64,000 nt of DNA. Origin: Taeniopygia guttata (taxonomy: Eukaryota > Chordata > Aves > Passeriformes > Estrildidae). Positions 39,679-49,500 of the stretch are shown in pieces (within the stretch, counting starts at the first letter, position 1; each line of letters starts with the position of its first letter). The notes under the pieces are model-generated. The model was given only the letters and a program-made list of their open reading frames with translations, had not been told where the DNA came from and ran no database searches. The translations under genes were made by a program, and so were the position numbers. The stretch lies in contig NC_133028.1 in assembly GCF_048771995.1 (NCBI RefSeq), positions 1,942,501-2,006,500 on the forward strand. The letters run 5' to 3'.

Positions 39679-42227
39679 TCAGTTCTGCTCCGTGAGCCCC
39701 GTCAGGCGTTCTGATGCCTCCCAGAGTTTCCGTGCCAGCGCGGCGTCGCGGGCGGCCAACGAGGGCAGTGCCAACCGGCAGCTGCTGTCGAAGTATTTCC
39801 CGGTGATGCCCGCGGCTTCCTCCGAGACGGCGCAGAAAATGCTGCTGGCAGCGCCCTGCTCGGCCGACTGCGGGGAAACGGGGTTGAGGAGGGGTCTGGC
39901 ACCCCCCACCCACCCCGCTGCCCCCCAGGATGGGCAGGACCCACCCTGCTCACCTTCATGAAGGGGCGGAGGAGGGCGAAGAGCGCCCGCATGGCCCAGC
40001 CGAAGTGGCGCATGATGCTGGTGCTCACTACGCCGGGGCTCACTGCGTTGGCTGTCACCCCTGCCAGGCCACACCGTCACCCCTGGGTCCCCAAATCCCT
40101 CGGGGAGCAGCAGGAGCAGCCCCCAGCCTGACCTCAGCCCAGCGAGTCTCTAACCCATCTCAGACCCCCCAGCTCTGCCAGCAGCCCCCGAAATCTGTCA
40201 CAGGAGCGCAGGGAATTGGGACAGGGGATGTCCCCAAGGTGCCACATGGCACGGGTGAGCCTGGCACGGCCCAGCACCCACCTGTGCCCTGCAGGCGCCG
40301 TGCCAGCTCGGCGGTGAAGAGCACGTTCATCAGCTTTGTGCTGTTGTAGGCGGCGGCGTGCCCGCCTGGGCACCGCTGCCCCGTCAGGTACCCGCTGTCG
40401 GCCGTGCCCGCGCTGTGCCGGAACGACGACACGTTGACCACTCGAGCGGGCGCCGAGGCCTTCAGGAGGTCTGTGCCAAGCAGGGGGTGAGCAGGAGGAG
40501 CCCCCCAGAGCTCCCCTAAAACCCCCAACCCCTACACTCACCCAGGAGCAGATTGGTGAGCAGGAACGGCCCTAAGTAGTTGGTGGCGAAGGTTTGCTCC
40601 AATCCCTCCGACGTGATGGCAAAGGGCAGCCCTGAAATGAAGGTGGGCAGTGCCATGGGGCGTGGGCACACGGTGCTGGACCCCCGTGGGGGTTTGCCTG
40701 GCACATACCGGTGACGCCGGCGTTGTTCACCAACACGTCCAGGCGTGGCTCCTCACGCAGCACGGCGCCGGCGAAGGCGCGCACCGAGGCCAAGGAGCCG
40801 GTGTCCAGCAGCCTCAGCAGCACCGCCCGGTTCCCGGTGACCGCCCGGATCTCCTCCACGGCCTCCTGGCCCCGCTCCCGGCTCCGGCACGCCAGGATGG
40901 TGCGGGCGTTGCGGCGTGCCAGGTCCATGGCCACGCACTTACCGATGCCTGTGGGACACGAAGGGTGAGGGGATGATCCCAACCGGGTCCCTCTGGTGAG
41001 GAGGTGTGGGAACCCAGAGCTTCCCTCTGGCTGCCCTGGGACCCTGGCAGGGGTCAGGAACCCCCCTGGACAGAGCCCCCAGAGACACTGGCTGTGATCT
41101 CTGTCCATGGAAAAGAGTTTTCAATCTTACAGGATGAATCACAAGCTTTGAGTGTTTGATAAGAATAATAATTAAGTGTGCCACGGGTGCAGAAGTAAAA
41201 TTTTAGGATTCTAGATTAGGGGTTCAGAGGGGACAAGATGGAGGAAATTGGGTGTGCCTTGTCCTTTTTCTCCTTCTTCATGCCCTCCATGTTTCACTGT
41301 GGTGTTGGCATTTTTCTGTTGGTTTAGGCTGGGGACACACTGTCCAACGTAGGTGACAGATATTGGCACGTTATTGTAAATCCAGCACAGGTAGTTTGTG
41401 GTATTTAATGTTTGTAACATCCCACTGAGGGCAGAGCCCCACACGCTGCCCTGCAGGACAGAGCTGCGGCAGGGCAGCAGAACATGTTAGAGATAAACAG
41501 AATAAACAACCTTGAAACCAGCACAGACCAATTATGGCTTCTTCTTTGGCAACGGGGCAGAGAGACAGAGACTTTCTACAATCTCAGAATCATCAATCCC
41601 ACAGATTCCGACAAGGAGGGGTCCTTTGGGGTCTGTGCCCCAGGGTTTGGGAAGCCCCTGCCACACCCAAAACCACCCAGCGGGGAAAAATGGGCACAGG
41701 GGAGGGGATGGAACCCAACATTTGTGGGCTCACTCTGTCCCTGGGCATATGTGGACATCCCAATGCCAGCCTGGGGGTCTCAACATCCCCAACCAAACGC
41801 TTGGAAGTGGTGCCATCCCTGAGATGATCAGTGATGCCATCCCTGGTGTGACACAGCGGCTGTGGTGGCCTTGTGTGACAGTCACTAACAGGGCTGAGAC
41901 AGCCTCGGGAGGTGAGCAGGGAGCACCAGGAGCTCTGTGGGTGCCCAGGGACCGGCCACCCGCTTCTTCTGCAGCCCCAAAGCAGGGACTGGAGGCTGGC
42001 AAAGGGACACCCATGTCCCCCGTGGGCCACCCCTCACCCACGCACGTCCCCACCACCCCTCCCTGCTCACCGCTGTTGGCTCCGGTGACAATCACTGTCT
42101 TGCCCGTCAGGTCCGTGGGACATTTTTGGGGCTCCCAGGGGTTTCTGCGGGTGGCCCAGAGCAGCAGGAGCAGGAGAAGGAGCAGCAGGAGCCACCACGG
42201 GGGGCTCGGAGCCCCCAACAGCTCCAT
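39679..42227 (-). CDS. Retinol dehydrogenase-like short-chain dehydrogenase/reductase (RDH11/12/13 type)
   Basis: Six exons with consistent phases: 42071-42227, 40709-40948, 40542-40631, 40282-40470, 39954-40060 and 39679-39867, giving 323 aa, the usual length for RDH11-14. An N-terminal Leu-rich membrane anchor (WWLLLLLLLLLLLW) precedes TGANSGIGK (residues 48-56, the NADP(H)-binding Gly motif). VNNAG follows at about 127-131, then VVNVSS (catalytic Ser near 177) and Y204-N-S-T-K208 (YxxxK). ACRSRERG after the second strand fits NADP preference. The expected role is microsomal oxidoreduction of retinoids or lipid aldehydes with NADP(H). The sequence is most like RDH12/DHRS13 relatives, but I cannot fix the orthologue. 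A solo LTR sits in intron 1, and the 3' end faces the LRR gene. Confidence 0.92.
41005..41613 (+). mobile_element. Solo LTR of an endogenous retrovirus, copy 2 (SDR intron 1)
   Basis: A 609-bp element starting TGTGGGAACCC and ending GATTCCGACA. It is flanked by the perfect 6-bp duplication AGGAGG (40999-41004 and 41614-41619). It belongs to the same family and orientation as 13627-14243 and 44679-45287, and is antisense to the host gene. Confidence 0.87.
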
Positions 42228-42800
42228 GGCCGGGCGCGGGGTGGGGCTGGGGACAGAGGTCACAGCAGGACCTTTGCCCGGCTGGCAGCACGGCACGGCA
42301 CGGCACGGCACGGGTCCCTGTGCCCCGTGAGCCGCTGGGGACAGCAGCAGGGTGGCTGGAGCAGGCAGGAGGGCGAGCCACCCCACTGTCCCCAGTGTCA
42401 CCGTGTCAGGAGTGACAGTTAATTTACTGACGTTGATAAAATCTGCCAGTCTGGACCCAAAAATATATTTTCCACCCCAATGTTCCTCTGTGGTTTTTTG
42501 AGTAGCACGGGAGGAATCGCACCGGTGCAAAAAAGCCACCCCAATGAATCATCTTCCGCTAATTAGGAACTGAAAGCCACCCCAATGAATCATCTTCCGC
42601 TAATTAGGAACTGATAGCCACCCCAATAAATCATCTTCTGCTAATTAGGAACCCAAATCTACGCCTGAGGCCTCACCCGGTGCTGCAAATGAGCTTAGAG
42701 CTACTCCTGCTATCGCACCTCATGCTAATGAGCTGAAACCACGCCCACTCATCAGCTGTTAATTAGGGTCTCTATAAATCCAACTCGGGGGCCGTGAGTG
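42228..42800. promoter_or_regulatory. Upstream region of the SDR gene with homeodomain-type motifs and a plus-strand TATA box
   Basis: Between the SDR start and 42800 lie three tandem copies (42533-42655) of a 41-bp unit, each with GCTAATTAGGAAC and (in two copies) AATGAATCATC. Further motifs are GCTAATGAGC and GTTAATTAGGG. CTATAAAT at about 42774 is a TATA-like box on plus. Regulatory function is inferred from motifs only. Confidence 0.45.
42533..42655. repeat. 41-bp tandem repeat, three copies
   Basis: Unit: AAAGCCACCCCAATGAATCA followed by TCTTCCGCTAATTAGGAACTG. The third copy is slightly diverged (ATAAATC, TTCTGC). Confidence 0.9.
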
Positions 42801-43262
42801 TCACACCGCTGTCCTCGGTGCCACCTCCGTGTCCCCGGTGTCGCTCCGGGGCCGCTCGCCGGGGCAGCACCGGACTCCCCGCGACCCCCGGGCGGTCACA
42901 GGAGGGGCGATGTCCCCCGAAGTCCCCTTCGGGCAGTGCGGGGACACTCCGGGGCATGTCCCTGTGGGAGCAAGGACCTTCAGGAGTGGCCCAGTGAGTG
43001 GGGACAATCCCAGCGAGGGACCCCGAGCTGCGCCCGGAGCTCCCGGGAGGGCAGAGGAGGCTCCGGGCAGCCTTTACCCGTCCCGTTCCCGTTCCCCAGG
43101 ACAGGAGCTCACGGGGAGAAACCGCGTTTCACTTCGTCACCTCCCTCTTCTTCCTCATTTGGGGACAAAGGGGATGCGGGGACGTTGGTGGCACCGTGGG
43201 CGCAGCGCCCGGTGCTCCCCCGACCCGGTTCCGGTGGCACCACCGGCTCGGAAAAACTTATT
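42801..43262. other. GC-rich intergenic stretch between the SDR gene and C2orf81, no gene supported
   Basis: CpG-rich, with overlapping ORFs on both strands but no recognisable domain. It could hold the first exon of a plus-strand non-coding transcript from the TATA motif at 42774; nothing confirms this. Confidence 0.35.
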
Positions 43263-46200
43263 TTAGTGGTTTTTATTGACTTCTGTTCTATTTAGCAGCA
43301 CTGGCGAAGAGCCCCGAGCTCCGAGAGCGTCGTACAGCGCCATGCCCGGTGCCAGCCCCGGTACCGGCGACAGACGGGGCGACAACGCTCTCCCCGGAGC
43401 CGGTACCGGGGCCGGGAGGAACAGCCCCGGGAACTGCCGCGTTCCCGGTGGGTTTTCCAGCTCCTCCTCGGATTCTTTATACTCCGAGAGGCGGCACTCC
43501 GGGTGGGGTAAGATGGGTTTTAAATCCTCCTCCGCCCTCCTCAGCGCCTCATCCCCCTGCTCGTCCCCGCCGTGCCCCACCGGGACCGGCCCGCGGCGCT
43601 CGGTGCCGCCGCAGCGCACGGTGACACCGGGAGCCAGGCGAGCCGCGGCCAGCCAGGGCTCACAGAGCTGCGGTTCGGCCCTGCCGGTCCGCACCGGCAC
43701 CGGGATGATGTGCAGGGATCCCCGGGAGAGTAACCGGCTCCGTGATGCCGCTGAACGCGCCCGTTCGGGCTCGGTGCTCACGTCCGCCACCGTCACCACC
43801 GGCAGCACGCAGCGAGCGGTACCGAGCCTGGCATCCAGCCTGGCATCCAGCCTGGCATCCAGCCTGGCATCCAGCCTGGGCACGGCCGCGCCAAGGGAGG
43901 AGGACGGCGGTGGTGGCGCTCGGTCGCCGTTCGCCACCGTGACCAACCGGGACTCCGCCGGTGGCCGCGCTGCGGGTCCCGAGGGAGCGGCCGGTCGGGG
44001 TCGGAGGGGTCGGCGGCTTCTCCCGGGAGTCCCGGAGATGTGGCGGCTCTTCCCGGAGCACCGGGCAGCGATGGGTGGTTGTGGAACGGGCACCGGGACG
44101 GCGGGAGGAGCTGCGGATGTGGCGGAGAGGAACGGGCGCGGCGGCGGCTCCTGACCTCCCCAAGAACGGAGCCGGTGTGGGTGGCGGTGTCCCGGTGTGG
44201 GTGACACCGGGGGTCCCACGGGCACGGAGTTCAGCCCGGGGGGGTGGTCGGGACACGGGGACAACGGGGACACGTCTCACCTGCTCCGGGGGCGCGGGGA
44301 CATCCCGGGTGGGAGAAGCGCCGGGGACTTCACCGGGACACGCGAGGGGAATTTCAGCCTCGGAGGAGACCTGGTAGGGGACAGAGGGGACCCGGTGTGG
44401 GTGACAGAGTGTGACACCCCCCAGGTGGCTTCTGGGTGGGTCGGGGGACATCTCACCTCTTCCCAAACCAGAGAGGGCTCCGCCACGGTGACAATTCCCG
44501 GTGTCCAGGAGTCCAAGCGGCAGATTTGGGGTTCCTCATCCTCCTTCCAGACCTCGGGGTCCCCATCGTCCCTCACCAGGAATCGCCACTCGGCGACAAA
44601 CAGGATGGCATCGCGCGCCCGTGCCACCGTGAAGGGCACCCGCTGGGGACACAGAGCTGAGGTGGCACCCACAAAACCTCCGGGAACCCAGAGCTTCCCT
44701 CTGGCTGCCCTGGGACCCTGGCAGGGGTCAGGAACCCCCCTGGACAGAGCCCCCAGAGACACTGGCTGTGATCTCTGTCCATGGAGAGGAGTTTTCAATC
44801 TCACAGGATGAATTACCAGCTCTGAGTGTTTGATATCAGTAATAATTAAGTGTGGCACGGGTGCAAAAGTAAAATTTTAGGATTCTAGATTAGGGGTCCA
44901 AAGGGGACAAGATGGAGGAAATTGGGTGTGCCTTGTCCTTTTTCTCCTTCTTCATGCCCTCCATGTTTCACTGTGGTGTTGGCATTTTTCTGTTGGTTTA
45001 GGCTGGGGACACACTGTCCAACGTAGGTGACAGATATTGGCACGTTATTGTAAATCCAGCACAGGTAGTTTGTGGTATTTAATGTTTGTACCATCCCACT
45101 GAGGGCAGAGCCCCACACGCTGCCCTGCAGGACAGAGCTGCGGCAGGGCAGCAGAACATGTTAGAGATAAACAGAATAAACAACCTTGAAACCAGCACAG
45201 ACCAATTATGGCTTCTGCTTTGGCAGCGGGGCTGACAGACAGAAACTTTCTGCAATTTTGGGATCATCAATCCCACAGATTCCAACAAAAACCTCCCCAA
45301 ATCTTTGGGGTGCTGGGGTCTCTCACCTGCCGAGCCGCAGCTGCCAGCGCACACTGAGTCCAGACCCTCTCCAGGAGCTCGTCCAGGATGGGCCCCACAT
45401 CCAGCGGCTCCCGGGATGGGGATTCGGCCTCCGGGGTCGGGACGGGGGTTTGGGGGGTTTTGGGGGTTTTGGGGGTTTTGGACAGGCGGCGCTGGGCTCG
45501 GCCGCCCGCTCGTGGTTTGTCCTGCGTGGATCTGGTGGTGCTGCCCCCGCGGGGTTTTGATTTCTGCTCAGGGATAGGGATGGTCACAGCTCCCAGTATA
45601 GACCAGTACACTGCCATGCAGCCCAGCGTGGCCCCTCTGCTCATCCCAGTACATCCCAGTGTATCCCAGTGCAACTCAGTACACTCCAGTATAGCACAGT
45701 ACATCCCAGCCCACCTCAGCGTGGTTCCTCAGTATAGTCCAGTACATCCCAGTACATCCCAGTATAGCCCAGTACATCCCAGCCCACCCCAACATGGCTC
45801 CCCAGTACATCCCAGTATAGACCAGTCCATCCCACCTCACCCCGGTGCATCCCAGTACAGCCCAGGCCACTCCAGCAGGGCCCCCCAGCTCATCCCAGTA
45901 TAGCCCAGTCCATCCCACCTCATCCTGGTGCATCCCAGTATAGCCCAGCCCACCCCAGCATTGCTCCCCAGTATATTCCAGTATAGCCCAGTCCATCCCG
46001 GTGCATCCCAGTATAGCCCAGCCCACCCCAGCATGGCCCCCCAGCTCATCCCAGTATAGCCCAGTCCATCCCAGCTCATCCCGGTGCATCCCAGTATAGC
46101 CCAGGCCACCCCAGCAGGGCCCCCCAGTACATCCCAGTGTATCCCAGTGCATCTCAGTACACTCCAGTATAGCCCAGTACGTCCCAGTATAGCCCAGTAC

Positions 46201-46479
46201 CTCCCAGCCCACCCTAGCAGGGCCCCCCAGCTCATCCCAGTATAGCCCAGTCCATCCCGGTGCATCCCAGTATAGCCCAGCCCACCCCAGCATGGCCCCC
46301 CAGCTGATCCCAGTACATCCCAGTATAGCCCAGTCCATCCCAGCTCATCCCAGTATATCCCAGTACACCCCCCAGCTCCTCCCAGCCAGCTCCCGCCCCC
46401 TTTGCCCCGCTCTGCCGCCTCCCAGTCCCTCCCAGTCCCTCCCAGTCCCTCCCAGTGCTCCCAGTCCCACCTCGGCCAT
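43263..46479 (-). CDS. C2orf81: C2orf81 orthologue (uncharacterised protein)
   Basis: Five exons in phase 0: 46471-46479 (MAE), 45327-45563, 44457-44642, 44281-44370 and 43263-44150, giving 469 aa (the human protein is longer, about 600 aa). Recognition rests on exon 2 ending VGPILDELLERV..AAAARQ and exon 3 VPFTVARARD..EWRFLVRDDG..EDEEPQICRLDSW. These line up with human DILADLLARV..YLTQQ and CIPFTISQAREA..EWRFLARDEG..EDEEPSACTTDSW. The last exon is Pro/Arg-rich and low in complexity, with a fourfold LDAR repeat (about 43830-43880), and retains LAPGMALYD near the C-terminus. Molecular function is unknown. It shares a bidirectional promoter with WDR54, as in human. The MAE start exon is inferred from phase and position. 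Confidence 0.88.
43272..43277 (-). terminator. C2orf81: Poly(A) signal inside the C2orf81 coding end
   Basis: AATAAA on minus forms part of the last codons (N-K) and lies 6 bp upstream of the TAA at 43263-43265. If used, the 3'UTR would be only a few bases to about 20 bases. Confidence 0.55.
44679..45287 (+). mobile_element. Solo LTR of an endogenous retrovirus, copy 3 (C2orf81 intron)
   Basis: A 609-bp element in the same family, with a slightly altered start (TCCGGGAACCC) and end TTCCAACA. It is flanked by the perfect 6-bp duplication AAAACC (44673-44678 and 45288-45293). It is antisense to C2orf81. Confidence 0.87.
45595..46385. repeat. 10-bp-based minisatellite (CCCAGTATAG / CATCCCAGTA)
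   Basis: About 0.8 kb of decamers CATCCCAGTA, TAGCCCAGTC and ACACTCCAGT, organised in higher-order units with CCCACCCCAGCAGGGCCCCC. It fills the first intron of C2orf81. ORFs across it on both strands are spurious. Confidence 0.92.
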
Positions 46480-46571
46480 TCCGCCCCTTTTGGCGTCGCG
46501 GGTTCCATGGCAACGTGACGTCATCACCGCGCGTCGCCCTCGATTGCGTCATCACGCCGCGACGCGTCTCC
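46480..46571. promoter_or_regulatory. Bidirectional promoter of C2orf81 and WDR54
   Basis: Only 92 bp separate the two divergent start codons (46477-46479 on minus, 46572-46574 on plus). The interval is CpG-rich and contains a consensus CRE, TGACGTCA (46516-46523). A second CRE-like TGCGTCA is at 46545-46551. An X-box-like RFX site, GTTCCATGGCAAC (46502-46514), lacks one base of the palindromic consensus. There is no TATA box. Regulation by CREB/ATF and RFX factors is inferred from the motifs. Confidence 0.8.
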
Positions 46572-49500
46572 ATGGCGGCGGCGAGCACCGGGTGAGGGGG
46601 GGGGAAAACCGGGAATTGGGGGGCGCTGAGGGGAATTGGGGGGCGCTGAGGGGAATTGGGGGGGCACTGAGGGGAATTGGGGGGCAGTGAGGGGAATTGG
46701 GGGCACTGAGGGGAATTGGGGGCGCTGAGGGGAATTGGGGGCACTGAGGGGAATTGGGGGTCAGTGAGGGGAATTGGGGGGTACTGAGGGGAATTGGGGG
46801 TCAGTGAGGGGAATTGGGGGGCGCTGAGGGGAACCGGGGGGCGCTGAGGGGAATTGGGGGCGCTGAGGGGAATTGGGGGCGCTGAGGGGAATTGGGGGCG
46901 CTGAGGGGAATTGGGGGGCGCTGAGGGGAGCCCCTTGGAGCTGCGCCCCACTCCCTCTCCAGACCCACCCCACCCCCTCAGATCCACTCCAGCCCCCCCA
47001 AAATCTTCCCCAGCCCCCCCTGGATCTGCCCCCATCCTTCTCCAGACCCACCCCACCCCCCTAGATCCGATCCAGCCCCCCCAAAATCTTGCCCAGCCCC
47101 CTGGATTTGCTCCTATCCCTCTCCAGACCCACCCCATCCCCTCAGATCTGCTCCAGCCCCCCCAAAATCTTCCCCAGCCCCCTGAATCTGCCCCCATCCC
47201 TCTCCAGACCCACCTCACCCCCTCAGATCCGCACCAGGCCCCCCAAAATCTCCCCCAACCCCCTGAGAATTCCCCCAAATCCTCTCCAGACCCACCCCAC
47301 CCCCTTAGATCCACTCCAGCCCCCCCAAAATCTTCCCTGACCCCCTGGAAATTCCCCCAAACCCTCTCCAGACCCACCCCATACCCTCAGATCCCCTCCA
47401 GCCCCCCCAAAATCTTCCTCAACCCCCTGGACCTGCCCCCCACTCCCTCTCCAGACCCACCCCACGCCCTCAGATCCACTCCAGCCCCCCCAAAATCTCC
47501 CCCAACCCCCTGAGAATTCCCCCACACCCTCTCCAGACCCACCCCACCCCCTCAGATCTGCTCCAGCCCCCCCAAAATCTTCCCCAGCCCCCTGAATCTG
47601 CCCCCATCCTTCTCCAGACCCATCCCACTCCCTCAGATCCACTCCAGCCCCCCCAAAATCTTCCCCAGGCCCCCCCCAAATCTTCCCCAGCCCCCCCAAA
47701 ATCTTCCCCAGCCCCCCCTGGATCTGCTCCTATCCCTCCAGACCCACCCCACCCCCTCAGATCCGCTCCAGCCCCCTGGACCTGCCCCCCACTCTCCCTC
47801 CAGACCCACCCCAGCCCCTCAGATCCCCTCCAGCCCCCCCAAATCTCCCCGAGCCCCCCGTAAATGCCCCCCGGGAGCCGGCCCAGCCCGTGGCTGTGCC
47901 CGCCCAGGCGGTACCGGCGGGGGCGCTGCCTGGCCCTGCGCAGCAGCAGCTCGGCCCTGTACAACAACCTGGCCGTGCTGTGCCCTCCGGGCCGGGCCCC
48001 GGCCTTTGGCACCGTGCACGGCACCACCCTCAGCCTGCTGGGCACCGAGGGGCACCCCCGGCAGCTGCAGGCACGGGGAGGGGGCTCTGCCCTCAGCACC
48101 CCGCTGCTGACACAGGTGAGGGGTGGGGAGAGGCTGGGCAGGGTCCTGCTGGCAGCGGGTAGGGGGTGGAACACAGCACTGGCACTGGGCACGGCTGGGG
48201 ACATGGCTCTGGCACTGGGCAGGGGGTGGGACACGGCCCTGGCACCTCCCTGGCACAGGGCAGGGGGTGGGACACAGCCCTGGCACTGGGCAGGGATGTG
48301 GGACATGGCCCTGGCACCTCCCTGGCACTGGGCAGGGGATGGGACATGGCCCTGGCACGGGGCAGGGGGTGGGACACGGCCCTGGCACCTCCCTGGCACC
48401 GGGCAGGGATGTGGGACACACCCCTGGCACCTCCCTGGCACCGGACAGGGATGTGGGACATGGCCCTGGCACCTCCATGGCACATCCCTGGCACATCCCT
48501 GGCACAGGGCAGGGATGTAGGACATGGCCCTGGCACTGGGAAGGGTTGGGGACACAGCCCTGGCACCTCCCTGGCACTGGGCAGGGGGTGGGACATGGCC
48601 CTGGCACATCACTGGCACATCCCTGGCACATCCCTGGCACAGGGCAGGGCGTAGGACACAGCTCTGGCACTGGGCAGGGGATGGGACATGGCCCTGGCAC
48701 CGGGCAAGGTGGGGGACACAGCCCTGGCACCTCCCTGGCACATCCCTGGCACCTCCCTGGCACTGGGCAGGGTGGGGGTACATGGCCCAGGCACTGGGCA
48801 GGGGGTGGGACACGGCTCTGGCACTGGGCAGGGGGTGGGACATGGCCCTGGCACCTCCCTGGTACATCCCTGGCACTGGGAAGGGATGGGGACACAGCCC
48901 TGGCACCTCCCTGGCACTGGGCAAGGTGGGGGGACAAAGCCCTGGCACCAGGCAGGGGGTGGGACACGGCCCTGGCACCTCCCTGGCACCAGGGCAGGGG
49001 ATGGGACATGGCCCTGGCACCGGGCAGGGGGTGGGACACGGCCCTGGCACCTCCCTGGCACTGGGCAGGGTTGTGGGACACAGCCCTGGCACCTCCCTGG
49101 CACTGGGGGAGCCCCCTGAGGGGTCTGTAGGAATTTGGGGGGGTCCTGGAGGCCAGCAAGGACCGAGCTGAGGGAACATCAAACACACCTGGGGCAGAGC
49201 AGGGCAGGGGAGAGGGGTCTGGGGGCTCCAGGAGGGGATTTGGGGTTCCAGGAGGGGATTGGGGGGCTCCTGTTCCAGGGGTAGGAGTTTGGGGTGCTTC
49301 AGGAGGAAACTGGGGGGGCTCCTGTTCCAGGGTTTGGATTTTGGGGGGGCTCCAGGAGGAGATTTGGGGGCTCCAGGAGGGGATTTGGGGGCTCCAGGAT
49401 TGGTTTGGGGGCCTCCAGAAGGGATTTGGGGGGCTCCTGTTCCAGGGTTTGGAGTTTGGGGTGTTCCAGGAGGGGATTTGGGGGCTCCAGGAGGGGATTG

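Noticed and set aside
42798-43295. 165-aa plus-strand ORF downstream of a TATA motif
   Set aside because: GC-rich composition with overlapping open frames on both strands and no recognisable domain; it runs into the C2orf81 end antisense.
46484-46508. Upstream ATG (MEPATPKGAEWPR) as the C2orf81 start
   Set aside because: Its frame reaches the donor in phase 2, which would put the next exon out of the conserved frame; the downstream ATG (MAE) fits phase 0.
47470-49188. 572-aa minus-strand ORF (Cys/Pro/Gln-rich)
   Set aside because: Antisense translation of the minisatellite arrays in WDR54 introns 1 and 2, overlapping the real WDR54 exon 2.
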